In this document: positions 9,092 through 18,868 of the stretch, one piece after another | Layout of the letters: every line of letters begins with the position of its first letter | How positions within the stretch are numbered: the stretch's first letter is position 1 | Assembly (NCBI GenBank): GCA_964351395.1 | Contig: CAYGOF010000001.1 | Location: forward strand, 62,001-126,000 | Direction: 5' to 3' | From: Imperialibacter sp964351395 | Lineage (GTDB): Bacteria; Bacteroidota; Bacteroidia; Cytophagales; Cyclobacteriaceae | DNA length: 64,000 nucleotides | The notes under the pieces: model-generated | What the model was told of the DNA's origin: nothing | Database searches by the model: none | The model's input: only the letters and a program-made list of their open reading frames with translations | Translations under genes and position numbers: made by a program

Positions 9092-12000
9092 ATGAAAAGA
9101 CTCTTTACCTGCTTCCAATCACTGCCAACAAAAACATTACAGTTCCTTGTACTCTTTTTTTTGATGTGTCTGGCTACTCATCAATTGTCGGCCCAGTTTT
9201 CTGGCACCGGGTCGGGCACGGCGGGTAGCCCCTACCTGATTGCCAATGCCACACAGCTAAACGAAGTAAGAAATGACATGGCTGCTTATTACAAATTAGT
9301 GAGCAACATTGATTTGGACGTCGCTCCATATAATTCCGGGGCTGGGTGGAATCCTATCGGAAACAATTCTAACAATTTCACCGGCTCATTCGACGGACAA
9401 TCCCACACCATCACCGGACTGTTTATCAGTGGGACATCAGACTACAGAGGGCTATTTGGTTATCTGTCTGGTGGCATGGCGGAAATAAAAAACGTGAGGG
9501 TTGAGGGCATTTCGGTTGCAGGTAAATCGAACGTAGGAGGCCTGATTGGCTTCAACAATGGTGGGACCGTCACTAATTGTTCAGCATCCGGCTCAGTAAG
9601 TGGTTCCACGAGTTTTGTTGGAGGTTTGATTGGATATAATTACAACGGAGGTACTGTAACGAAGTCTTGGTCAACCGGCACAGTTTCAGCATCCACTCAG
9701 TATGCGGGAGGCCTGGTTGGCTACAATCATAGTGCAGCAATTGTCGATTGCTGGTCGTCGGCTAATGCCACAGGTGAATTTGGGGGCGGATTGGTCGGCC
9801 TTAACAAAGGGAGTATCCAAACGAGTTACTCCTCAGGCAATGCGTCGGGGTCATTCAATATTGGAGGCTTCGCCGGCCGCAATGACACTGCAGGCACTAT
9901 CAACGATTGCTATGCCACCGGAAATGCTTCAGGCAGTGTCAACATTGGAGGTTTCAGTGGAAGCAACCTGGGCACTATTACCAACTCCTACGCTACCGGC
10001 ACCAGTAGTTCGGGAGCAGGATTTTCAGACTCAAATACAGGAACTGTTACAAATGCTTTCTGGGATGTTGAAACAAGCGGCACCGCAAGTTCCAGCGGTG
10101 GTACCGGATTGACGACAGCCAACATGAAAAAGGAAGCATCCTTCAGCAGCTGGGACTTTACAGATACCTGGGTGATACTGGAGGACCAAAGCTACCCTAT
10201 TCTTCAAAGTAGTTCAGTGCTTGCAGACCTCGCAATATCAGTTGGCACCACAGATATAGCATCGGGAACCGGCAGCTTCGACTATGACCAGGTGATGATC
10301 GGCTACGACAACAGCTCCTATTTCACTATTAAAAATGTTGGCAGTTCCACTCTCACGCTTAACACAGGCAGTTGCTTTTCAATAAGCGGCCCCGATGCCA
10401 GTAGCTTTGCGATAGATGAAGATGGCGTTTCGGGTTCGGCCATCGACCCGAACGGGCTCGATGCTTTCGGCGTCACTTTCTCCCCGACAACAACAGGTGT
10501 AAAAACGGCGACCATCTCCATTGCCAGTGACGATCCGGACGAAAGCAATTTCACTTTCACAGTTACCGGAACGGCCATCGCGGCTCCCGCCAGCTGTACG
10601 CTCATCACGGCAGATATGGAGGCCTTTCAAAATACATCATCCATCACCGCCGACGCCTTTGGCTCTGGCGTGACCGGAACTAGTCAATTCAGAACTCCTT
10701 CGGGGTGGTCACCCCTTTCCAGTGTTTTATTAGCACTGCTGTCCGACACGCCTATCAATATCAACGAAACGAGCGACGCACATACCGGTACTAAAGCAGT
10801 GGAATTGTACAGTGATGGTGTTGGCGCTGCCGATCTTTATACGGTGGTTACTTGTGCCGACCCTTATACTTCACTAAAAGGATATTACAAATTTTCAGGT
10901 GCTGCCGACGACGAGGCAACCATCACTGTATCGACAGGAGGCTCAGAAGAATCGAATCGCACGAGCTCCAATACCAACACCGTCACCATCGATGCAGATG
11001 CGGCGAGCTATACCCTTTTCGAAGTACCACTCTTGTACGACGGCGCCTCAACAGGCGACCTCTTCATTTGGCTGACCATTACCAACAATGGATCTTCCAG
11101 TTCCTTTAAAATAGACGACCTGGAATTAGGAAGCCCGATTGCGGCTGGTGCACCTTTTCAGCCAACTTCACCCACTTTTGGAGCAACCACCGCTTCCTCT
11201 GCCGTTATCAATTGGTTAGCTGCCTATCCAAATGGATCGGCCATCACCAGCTATTCACTGGAACAAAAAGAAGGTGCTGGCGGCAGCTTTAATGAAGTCT
11301 ACAATGGCTCAGCACTTACCTATACTGCTACAGGATTAACCGAGGGAGAAACATACTACTACCGCTTATCTGCAACCAACGCAAGCGGCACATCTGTTTT
11401 CTCCGAGGTGTCCGAGGTAGTAGCCGAAAATGTCATTCTAATGAACGACGGCAGCCTGGCCACTTGCAATACGGTATTCAAAGATTCAGGGGGGGCTGCA
11501 AACTACGGCGACAACGAAGACTATACATTCACCATCAGCCCCGAAACTCCCGGCAGCAAGGTATCTGTCTCTTTCTCGTCTTTTGCTCTGGAAGACGGAT
11601 GGGACTATCTAGAAATTTACGACGGGGCCAATACTTCTGCTATTCAGCTCGCCAACCTTACAGGATCTTCATTGCCAGCTGATTACACAGCCACCACCGC
11701 TGGGGGAGAGCTTACCTTTCACTTTACATCCGACGAATCCACCAACGACACAGGCTGGGAGGCGACGATATCGTGTGTAATTCCTCCCAGTGTGCCGGCA
11801 AAGCCGGAGCCGGTTACTTTTGGTTCCATCACCACCTCATTGATTGTGGTAAATTGGACAGCGCCAGATGATGGCGGATCCGCCATTACAAGCTACACCC
11901 TGGAACAAAAAGAGGGCTCAGGAGGGAGTTATACTCCAGTTTACACTGGAACCAACCTTACATATACGGCCATAGGCCTCACCGAAGGAACGACCTACTA

Positions 12001-15000
12001 CTATCAGTTGAAGGCTACAAATGCTGAGGGGGATTCGGAATACTCGAATGAGGCGACCGCTATACCCCAATACATGTCTTTCATCACCACATGGAAAACT
12101 GACAATCCTGGTACATCATCAAACGTACAAATAACAATACCGACTCACCCTTCCGAGACCTACAGCTACACGGTCTATTGGGAAGACATTAATGATGCAG
12201 GAACAAATGGATCGCTACCCACTCAAAGCGGTGATGTGACCATCGATTTCCCGCAAGCAGGGACCTATCGGGTAGAGATATCCGGGATTTTCCCAAGGAT
12301 ATACTTCGCATATTCAGGTGATCGTCAAAAAATTCTGACTGTCGAGCAATGGGGCAACCTTGCATGGTCATCGATGCAAAACGCTTTTGATGGCTGCTCC
12401 AATCTCACTGTCCCGGCTACTGATGCACCCGACCTTTCTGGAGTTACCACTTTATGGCGCATGTTTGCATCTGCCACCTCCTTTAACCAGCCCATTGGTC
12501 ATTGGGATATAAGTACTATTGACGATATGACTTCAATGTTTTACCTCGCGACCTCATTTAATCAAGATCTTTCAGGGTGGGGTGAACAATTGACGGCCAC
12601 TTACATAAATTCTATGTTTGAAGGAGCCACTTCATTTAATCAGGATCTGAGCACCTGGAATGTAGCAGGTGTAACAAATATGGGTAGCTTATTCTCAGGT
12701 GCCACTTCATTCGATCAGAGCCTTGCGGATTGGGACATAACAAATGTTGTTTACATATCTTCGATACTAGACAACTCCGGGCTTTCTGTTTCCAACTATG
12801 AAGCAACACTAGAAGGCTGGGCAAGTCAGTCAGCCCCTCAAGGTATTGGTCTTGGCTATGAGGTCAACCTCGGCGTAACTGGATTGTATTATTGTAACAC
12901 GGATGCTCGAAGCACGCTGGAGGGCAAAGGATGGGTGATTACAGGAGATTCTCAGGCTTGCCCGGCTACTACACCTTTCATTACTACCTGGAAAACCGAT
13001 AACCCGGGCACTTCCGGCAACAATCAAATTACAATTCCCACAGTTGGAAGCGGCTACCAATACGATGTGCACTGGGAAGAGGTAGGAAATGCCAGTAACA
13101 ACGGCAGCCTTTCCAAACAAACCGGTAGTGCCACGATTACATTTCCCTCGGCTGGTACTTACCAATTAGAAATTACAGGCCTTTTTCCACGTATTAAATT
13201 TAACAATGGCGGAGACAAGGAAAAGATACTAAGCGTGGATCAATGGGGTAATAACCCATGGACCACTATGCAGGCTGCCTTTTTAGGCTGCACCAATCTC
13301 ATGATCCCCGCAACCGACGCCCCCGATCTTTCTTCAGTTGGCGATTTGAGCTATATGTTTGGTGGTGCTGCTGCATTCAACAACCCTATCGGTCATTGGG
13401 ATGTCGGAAATGTAACAAATATGAGCAACTTGTTTAGCGGAGCGTCCTCGTTCAATCAGGTTATCGGTGGATGGAGTGTTGACAACGCAATAAACATGAA
13501 TAACATGTTTAAGGATGCATCCTCATTTAATCAAAGCCTGACTGGGTGGAATGGAAAGTTAGGAAATGTAGAAAATATGGCAGGTATGTTTTTAGGAGCC
13601 ACAGCATTCGACGGAGACATCACGGGATGGGTAGTGAGCAACGTCCAGTATATGACTAGTATGTTTAGTGGTGCTGAACAATTCAACCAGGATATAAGCG
13701 GATGGGATGTCACCAATGTCATGTCTATGTCTAATATGTTCTATGAAGCTAAATCATTTGACCAGGATATAGGCGGATGGGCTATGAATAATGTGTCAGG
13801 CGTTGGGTTTATGTTCTATGGTGCTTCCAATTTCAATCAGGACTTATCGGGCTGGAACGGGATATTGGGGAATGTAACCGATATGCGTTCGATGTTTCAA
13901 GGAGCCTCTGCTTTCAATGGTAACATCACCGGGTGGGATGTTAGCAACGTGGAAATCATGTATTTTATGTTGAAAGACGCCTCTTCATTTAATCAAGACA
14001 TTTCTAACTGGGACGTAAGTGCGGTAACAACCATGCACCAGATGTTCAATGGTGCCTCCAACTTCAATCAGGATTTATCAGGGTGGAATGAAAAACTGGG
14101 GAATGTGGAAGATATGAGTTATATGTTCCAGGGAGCCACAGCATTCAATGGTAATATTAGCGGCTGGAACGTGGGAAATGTAAATAACATGAGTTACATG
14201 TTTAACGATGCCGCATCTTTTGATCAGGACCTAAGCGCTTGGGACATAAGTGCTGTCACAAACATGCAGCACATGTTTGACAACTCCTCTGTGTCAATTG
14301 GAAATTACGACAATATAATAGCGGCATGGGCTGCGCTTGCAAGCCCCCCTTCAGGGTTGACACTAGGAGTTTCGGGCTTAGCCTATTGTTCTTCAATAAC
14401 GGCCAGGCAATCTCTTATCGACGATCACACCTGGAGTTTCGCCGGAGATGATCTTCAAAACACCTCACCTATTCCGGATGTAGGAACACTTCCAGAAATT
14501 AATGCAGAATGTTCTGTAGATGAAATATCTCCGCCCACTGCCACAGACGGTTGCGAAGGCACCATTATCGCCTCCACAAGTCAAGTGTTTCCAATTACCA
14601 CGCAAGGCGAAACAATTGTCTCATGGAATTACACTGACTTAAATGGAAACATAGTTACCCAAACGCAAAAAGTTACCATTGACGATGTAACCGAGCCGGT
14701 TCCTGATGCAGCATCACTCGACGATATTACCTTACAGTGTTCAGTAGAAGAAATCGTTGCTCCAACTGCAACCGACAATTGCAAGGGCTCAGTTATCGGC
14801 ACAACAACACAGGTGTTTCCTATTACCACACAAGGCGAGACCATTATCACCTGGACCTATGATGACCAAAATGGAAATACGGCTACACAAACACAAAAAG
14901 TGATAATTGACGATGTAACCGAACCGGTTGTTGACAATACAACTTTGGCTGATATCATTACTACTTGCGCTGAAGTCAATCAGCCAACACCTCCAACAGC

Positions 15001-17992
15001 CACAGATAACTGTAAGGGAAGCATCGCTGCCACCACATCACAAGTCTTCCCCATTACCGCGATTGGCACTACTACGATTACCTGGGTATTTAACGATGAT
15101 AATGGAAACGAAACCACGCAAACACAAGATGTTATCATCAATCAACAAATCTGGTACGCCGACACAGACGAAGATGGCTATGGAGACCCGACTTCGACGC
15201 TTTCGCAATGCACACAACCGGCAGGCTATGTGGCCAACAATACTGATTGTAATGATACAGATGGCTCCGTCAATCCCAATAAGCTTTGGTATGCCGACTC
15301 GGACCTTGATGGCAGCGGCAACCCTCTTGAGTCAGTAACAGCCTGCGAAAAACCCACAGGATATGTGGACAATGCGGACGATTGCAATGATACTGATGGG
15401 TCATTTGTTGCTTTTACCTTGTACGAGGATGTAGACGGAGACGGCTATGGCAAGAATAGTGTAACCATCTTCTCCTGCACCGTTCCGGTAGCTGGATACG
15501 CCATCAATGGGGATGACTGCGACGACAGTAATTCGCTCATCTTCCCTTTAACGAAATGGTATCTTGATGAAGACGGAGATGGATATGGACTTACCACTTC
15601 ATTCATCGTCGATTGTGAGCAGCCACCAGGTGGATACGTGCTGGCAGATGGAGACTGCGATGATGCTGATTCCGGTAAAAACCCTGGTACTACGTGGTAT
15701 GCAGATACGGACAACGATGGGTACGGCAACCCTGCCAGCTCCCAAATGGGATGTGAGCAACCTTCTGGATTCGTTCTAGATGGCACCGACTGTGATGACA
15801 ATAACACAAATATTAATCCAGCAACCGTACTATGGTACGCTGACACCGATGGAGATGGGTACGGGAACCCGTCGTCTAGTTTGAGCCAGTGCACCCAACC
15901 GACTGGCTATGTTAGCAATGCTGAAGATTGCGATGACACAAGTTCCTCGATTACCCCCCTAACCACCTGGTTTGTGGATATGGATGGCGACGGCTATGGC
16001 AATAGCTCCACAACATTGATTCAATGCAATAAGCCCTCCGGCTATGTGCTCAACAGCAATGACTGCGATGACACCAAAGCCGCTATCAATCCCGCTACCA
16101 TATGGTATCGGGATAGTGATGCCGATGGCTATGGAAATCCTCAAGACTCCATGACTGGTTGCCAGCAGCCAAGCGGTTACGTTAGTAATAAAGATGACTG
16201 CAACGATTCAAATAATGCGGAGCTTCCAGGTGCTACCTGGTATGCAGACACAGATGGCGATGGCTATGGCGACCCCAATAATTCAACGGTTTCCTGTTCC
16301 CCGCCTAATGGATACGTGAGTAACTCTACAGATTGCGACGATAAGGATGCAACGATCAACCCAACCAATCTTTGGTATAAAGACAAGGATGGAGATGGCT
16401 TTAGTGATAAGCAAATTTCTGTACAATCTTGCACAAAGCCAACCGGGTACGTTGCAGCATCAGTCGCCCAGGACTGTGATGATAACAATGCCGAAATATA
16501 TCCAAAGCTCTGGTATGACGACTTTGACAAGGACGGTTTCGGTAATCCAAATTCCACTTATATGCTTTGCACTGGGGCCACTCCAAACAATGAGGATTGC
16601 GATGACCAAAACTTTGCAAGAAATCCGAATACTATTTGGTACCTCGACGCAGATGGAGACGGGTTTGGTGACGCCAGCATGACACTTAAACAATGTGAAC
16701 AACCAACAGGGTATGTACTTGACAAAACTGACTGCAAGGATAGCGATAGTTCTGTCACTAATCTTGGCATCACCTGGTATATAGACAACGACGGCGACGG
16801 CTTCGGAAACCCGCTGGTAACTTTAATGCAGTGTGAGCAACCAATTGGTTATGTGCAAGACAATACTGACTGCAACGATAATGATGCATCAATCACTAAC
16901 CTGGGCATCACCTGGTATGCTGATAGTGACGGAGATAGCTTTGGAGATGCTCAAGTTACCAAGACGCAATGTGAGCAGCCAACAGGGTATGTTAGTAATT
17001 CTGAAGACTGTAATGATCAGGATGCGCAACTAAACCCTAACACCAAGTGGTACCTCGATAGCGACGGTGATGGCTTTGCCATTGGGAATGCAGTGTCTCA
17101 ATTTACTACATCTTGTACAAAGCCAGCTGGCTATACAAATCAGTTTGGCGACTGCGACGATTTCAACAACACCGTCTTTCCTGGTGCCCCGGGCCTTCCT
17201 GATGGGCTCGACAATGACTGCAACGGCTCTATCGACAAGGGAACTCAGTCTATCTCTTTTGAAACGATCGCCGATGTAGTTTACGCCGATGCCTTGACCA
17301 TTGCTTTGGCAGCTACTTCTGACTCAGGATTAGAAATTGCGTATTCAGTGACCGGAAATGCAGGCACAATTAGCGGATCTGAACTGTCCATATCGTCGCC
17401 AGGGCAGTATACTGTGACGGCCTCGCAAGCAGGCAATGACCTTTACGACCCTGCCACAGACGTCACCATCACTTTCTGCGTGCTTCCACCTGCTGTAACC
17501 GTCAATGCGGCACTTCAAAATGTGCCACCGCTGGTAGTAGCTGAAACGAACTTTCAAGGTGCCACTTACAAATGGTTTCTGAACGGCGAATTTCTAAAAG
17601 ATGATGACGCTTCTCTGGAAATAGATACTGACGGCAACTACAAGGTCCAAATCATCGCGGATGGGTGCGAAGGCGCCTTTTCAAATGAAATCGCTGTGAT
17701 CATTCCAGAAGCGGTTGAAACAGGAATAGAAGTCGACCCGCTACAAAACGCGAAAATATACCCTAACCCAGCCAGGGAACAAGTAACCATTGGCTTCGAA
17801 GGTGCAACGAACGGTGCGGTCACAATGTCCATCCTGAACATCAACGGCATGGTACTGCAACGCAATGTATACCCGAAAAAATCACTGAGATGGGAAAAAA
17901 CAGTTGATATCAATGAGCTGCCGGCAGGTCTATATTTTGTAGAGTTGTCGGTCGGGAAGTACCACACAGTATCAAAAATTATTAAGCGATAG
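9092..17992 (+). CDS. Giant multi-domain T9SS surface protein with BspA-type and MopE-like repeats
   Basis: A 2966-aa secreted protein. In order: signal peptide ending LSAQ (about 1-35); FSGTGSGTAGSPY and GLUG repeats (about 120-333); a choice-of-anchor-D/Ig-like stretch (about 373-497); a carbohydrate-binding-like region (about 500-680); FN3 (about 687-780); CUB (about 783-897, WDYLEIYDG); FN3 (about 900-993); two BspA/DUF285 blocks that each open with FITTWKTDNPGTS (from 995 and 1296) and carry 4 and 12 units of the MFxxAxxFNQDxxxWD type; three HYR-like repeats (about 1794-2017); fifteen MopE-like repeats of about 45 residues (2020 to about 2716) with DxDxDGYG and DCDD acidic loops; an Ig-like segment; and a T9SS type A sorting domain (AKIYPNPAREQV to IIKR). 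It is probably a cell-surface adhesin, with divalent-cation binding inferred from the acidic loops. A terminator follows. Confidence 0.92.
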   Translation: MKRLFTCFQSLPTKTLQFLVLFFLMCLATHQLSAQFSGTGSGTAGSPYLIANATQLNEVRNDMAAYYKLVSNIDLDVAPYNSGAGWNPIGNNSNNFTGSFDGQSHTITGLFISGTSDYRGLFGYLSGGMAEIKNVRVEGISVAGKSNVGGLIGFNNGGTVTNCSASGSVSGSTSFVGGLIGYNYNGGTVTKSWSTGTVSASTQYAGGLVGYNHSAAIVDCWSSANATGEFGGGLVGLNKGSIQTSYSSGNASGSFNIGGFAGRNDTAGTINDCYATGNASGSVNIGGFSGSNLGTITNSYATGTSSSGAGFSDSNTGTVTNAFWDVETSGTASSSGGTGLTTANMKKEASFSSWDFTDTWVILEDQSYPILQSSSVLADLAISVGTTDIASGTGSFDYDQVMIGYDNSSYFTIKNVGSSTLTLNTGSCFSISGPDASSFAIDEDGVSGSAIDPNGLDAFGVTFSPTTTGVKTATISIASDDPDESNFTFTVTGTAIAAPASCTLITADMEAFQNTSSITADAFGSGVTGTSQFRTPSGWSPLSSVLLALLSDTPININETSDAHTGTKAVELYSDGVGAADLYTVVTCADPYTSLKGYYKFSGAADDEATITVSTGGSEESNRTSSNTNTVTIDADAASYTLFEVPLLYDGASTGDLFIWLTITNNGSSSSFKIDDLELGSPIAAGAPFQPTSPTFGATTASSAVINWLAAYPNGSAITSYSLEQKEGAGGSFNEVYNGSALTYTATGLTEGETYYYRLSATNASGTSVFSEVSEVVAENVILMNDGSLATCNTVFKDSGGAANYGDNEDYTFTISPETPGSKVSVSFSSFALEDGWDYLEIYDGANTSAIQLANLTGSSLPADYTATTAGGELTFHFTSDESTNDTGWEATISCVIPPSVPAKPEPVTFGSITTSLIVVNWTAPDDGGSAITSYTLEQKEGSGGSYTPVYTGTNLTYTAIGLTEGTTYYYQLKATNAEGDSEYSNEATAIPQYMSFITTWKTDNPGTSSNVQITIPTHPSETYSYTVYWEDINDAGTNGSLPTQSGDVTIDFPQAGTYRVEISGIFPRIYFAYSGDRQKILTVEQWGNLAWSSMQNAFDGCSNLTVPATDAPDLSGVTTLWRMFASATSFNQPIGHWDISTIDDMTSMFYLATSFNQDLSGWGEQLTATYINSMFEGATSFNQDLSTWNVAGVTNMGSLFSGATSFDQSLADWDITNVVYISSILDNSGLSVSNYEATLEGWASQSAPQGIGLGYEVNLGVTGLYYCNTDARSTLEGKGWVITGDSQACPATTPFITTWKTDNPGTSGNNQITIPTVGSGYQYDVHWEEVGNASNNGSLSKQTGSATITFPSAGTYQLEITGLFPRIKFNNGGDKEKILSVDQWGNNPWTTMQAAFLGCTNLMIPATDAPDLSSVGDLSYMFGGAAAFNNPIGHWDVGNVTNMSNLFSGASSFNQVIGGWSVDNAINMNNMFKDASSFNQSLTGWNGKLGNVENMAGMFLGATAFDGDITGWVVSNVQYMTSMFSGAEQFNQDISGWDVTNVMSMSNMFYEAKSFDQDIGGWAMNNVSGVGFMFYGASNFNQDLSGWNGILGNVTDMRSMFQGASAFNGNITGWDVSNVEIMYFMLKDASSFNQDISNWDVSAVTTMHQMFNGASNFNQDLSGWNEKLGNVEDMSYMFQGATAFNGNISGWNVGNVNNMSYMFNDAASFDQDLSAWDISAVTNMQHMFDNSSVSIGNYDNIIAAWAALASPPSGLTLGVSGLAYCSSITARQSLIDDHTWSFAGDDLQNTSPIPDVGTLPEINAECSVDEISPPTATDGCEGTIIASTSQVFPITTQGETIVSWNYTDLNGNIVTQTQKVTIDDVTEPVPDAASLDDITLQCSVEEIVAPTATDNCKGSVIGTTTQVFPITTQGETIITWTYDDQNGNTATQTQKVIIDDVTEPVVDNTTLADIITTCAEVNQPTPPTATDNCKGSIAATTSQVFPITAIGTTTITWVFNDDNGNETTQTQDVIINQQIWYADTDEDGYGDPTSTLSQCTQPAGYVANNTDCNDTDGSVNPNKLWYADSDLDGSGNPLESVTACEKPTGYVDNADDCNDTDGSFVAFTLYEDVDGDGYGKNSVTIFSCTVPVAGYAINGDDCDDSNSLIFPLTKWYLDEDGDGYGLTTSFIVDCEQPPGGYVLADGDCDDADSGKNPGTTWYADTDNDGYGNPASSQMGCEQPSGFVLDGTDCDDNNTNINPATVLWYADTDGDGYGNPSSSLSQCTQPTGYVSNAEDCDDTSSSITPLTTWFVDMDGDGYGNSSTTLIQCNKPSGYVLNSNDCDDTKAAINPATIWYRDSDADGYGNPQDSMTGCQQPSGYVSNKDDCNDSNNAELPGATWYADTDGDGYGDPNNSTVSCSPPNGYVSNSTDCDDKDATINPTNLWYKDKDGDGFSDKQISVQSCTKPTGYVAASVAQDCDDNNAEIYPKLWYDDFDKDGFGNPNSTYMLCTGATPNNEDCDDQNFARNPNTIWYLDADGDGFGDASMTLKQCEQPTGYVLDKTDCKDSDSSVTNLGITWYIDNDGDGFGNPLVTLMQCEQPIGYVQDNTDCNDNDASITNLGITWYADSDGDSFGDAQVTKTQCEQPTGYVSNSEDCNDQDAQLNPNTKWYLDSDGDGFAIGNAVSQFTTSCTKPAGYTNQFGDCDDFNNTVFPGAPGLPDGLDNDCNGSIDKGTQSISFETIADVVYADALTIALAATSDSGLEIAYSVTGNAGTISGSELSISSPGQYTVTASQAGNDLYDPATDVTITFCVLPPAVTVNAALQNVPPLVVAETNFQGATYKWFLNGEFLKDDDASLEIDTDGNYKVQIIADGCEGAFSNEIAVIIPEAVETGIEVDPLQNAKIYPNPAREQVTIGFEGATNGAVTMSILNINGMVLQRNVYPKKSLRWEKTVDINELPAGLYFVELSVGKYHTVSKIIKR
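12074..12970 (+). repeat. BspA/DUF285 repeat block 1 (4 units)
   Basis: Coding repeats within the giant T9SS protein. The block opens FITTWKTDNPGTSSN and has four units with MFxxATSFNQ and xWD/xWN signatures, ending near a GWVITGDSQAC capping segment. This is the family of leucine-rich-like repeats found in bacterial surface adhesins such as BspA. Confidence 0.85.
12977..14450 (+). repeat. BspA/DUF285 repeat block 2 (12 units)
   Basis: The second block begins with an almost identical header (FITTWKTDNPGTSGN) and holds about twelve units. Three longer variants read GWNGKLGNV, GWNGILGNV and GWNEKLGNV at units 3, 7 and 10, so a larger multi-unit segment has been copied on top of the basic unit. 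The block ends in the same type of capping segment as block 1. Confidence 0.85.
15149..17240 (+). repeat. Fifteen MopE-like acidic repeats
   Basis: Tandem coding repeats of about 45 residues, each of the form (T/L/K)WYxDxDGDGYG-(about 10)-C(E/T)QPxGYV-(about 5)-DCDDxxxxxxP. DxDxDG loops resemble thrombospondin type 3/EF-hand calcium sites, and each unit has two Cys residues. The label MopE-like refers to a repeat family named for a copper-binding protein; most members have no proven metal. Repeat 11 lacks the xQPxGYV element. Confidence 0.88.
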
Positions 17993-18000
17993 TTCACAAC

Positions 18001-18080
18001 AACGATAATTACACTCCGGTGTAGTTGGCTAACACGGGAAGGAATACAGCCGGCAGCTTATGCGCCGGCTTTATTTTTTT
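18001..18080 (+). repeat. 3'-flank repeat copy 2 with terminator
   Basis: Contains ACTCCGGTGTAGTT, then CTAACACGGGA, then an AGCCGGC hairpin, mirroring the flank after the first T9SS gene at 8729-8805. Confidence 0.75.
18048..18080 (+). terminator. Rho-independent terminator after the giant T9SS gene
   Basis: AGCCGGC pairs perfectly with GCCGGCT, with possible extension in the loop, followed by TTATTTTTTT. Confidence 0.87.
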
Positions 18081-18169
18081 GCCCCGCTGACATAATTGGC
18101 TGAACAAGCCCCAACCTTTTTCGTTCTTAAGGCAAACCGAATCTTCAAATTATTCTAGCTTTGGCTATT

Positions 18170-18868
18170 ATGTCATCAATCCTTAAAGTAACCAACCTCT
18201 CCAAGTCCTATTCAAGTACCACAGGCTCACTCACCGTGCTGGACGATGTTTCGTTCGACTTGCAAAAAGGCGAAACCTTCTCCATCGTGGGGCCATCCGG
18301 TAGTGGTAAAACGACACTGCTCGGTCTTTGTGCAGGTCTTGATCGAGCATCCTCAGGCAGCGTCGAAGTGTGCGGTGTTAAATTGGATACACTCAGTGAA
18401 GATGATAGGGCCAGGGTCCGCAACCAGCACATCGGGTTCATTTTCCAAAACTTCCAACTGCTCCCAACACTCACCGCACTTGAAAATGTAATGGTGCCAT
18501 TAGAACTTAGAGGGGAAAAAGGAATTACAGCAAAAAGCATCGAATTGCTCGAGCGGGTTGGACTGGGCGACCGGATTCATCACTACCCCAGCCAACTATC
18601 AGGTGGCGAACAGCAAAGGGTAGCATTGGCCAGGGCTTTTTCCAACGATCCCGAAATACTATTTGCAGATGAGCCCACTGGTAACCTGGATGAGGAAACA
18701 GGCATTAAAGTGGAAGATCTGCTTTTCCAGATCAATAAAGAGCAAGGAACCACCCTGGTGCTGGTTACCCACAACATGGAGCTGGCCAGAAAAACTGGGC
18801 GCATCCTTCGCCTCAAGGGCGGTCGAGTACTCGAATTAACGGAATCAACACTGGCAGCTCAGGCATAA
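18170..18868 (+). CDS. ABC transporter ATP-binding protein, LolD/YbbA type
   Basis: A 232-aa ATPase of the MacB/LolD/YbbA class that powers its partner permease. Visible motifs: Walker A GPSGSGKTT, Q-loop FQNF, signature LSGGEQQRVALARA, Walker B ILFADEPTGNLD, and the switch His in VTHN. I start at ATG 18170 (MSSILKVTNLSKSY), not the in-frame TTG at 18161. A TAGCTTTG box at 18156-18163 matches the phylum's -7 element and would place transcription initiation at or near that ATG, though no -33 element is visible. The stop TAA overlaps the permease ATG by one base, so the two are translated together. With a TesA-like esterase elsewhere in the window, YbbA/YbbP is the best match. Confidence 0.92.
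   Translation: MSSILKVTNLSKSYSSTTGSLTVLDDVSFDLQKGETFSIVGPSGSGKTTLLGLCAGLDRASSGSVEVCGVKLDTLSEDDRARVRNQHIGFIFQNFQLLPTLTALENVMVPLELRGEKGITAKSIELLERVGLGDRIHHYPSQLSGGEQQRVALARAFSNDPEILFADEPTGNLDEETGIKVEDLLFQINKEQGTTLVLVTHNMELARKTGRILRLKGGRVLELTESTLAAQA

Noticed and set aside
15445..16788. Several long antisense frames across the MopE-like repeats
   Set aside because: They mirror the codon periodicity of the Asp/Gly-rich repeats; the plus-strand repeats explain them.
15149..17240. Regularly spaced repeats that could suggest a CRISPR array
   Set aside because: Repeats are coding, about 135 bases long and variable; no spacers of constant length exist.
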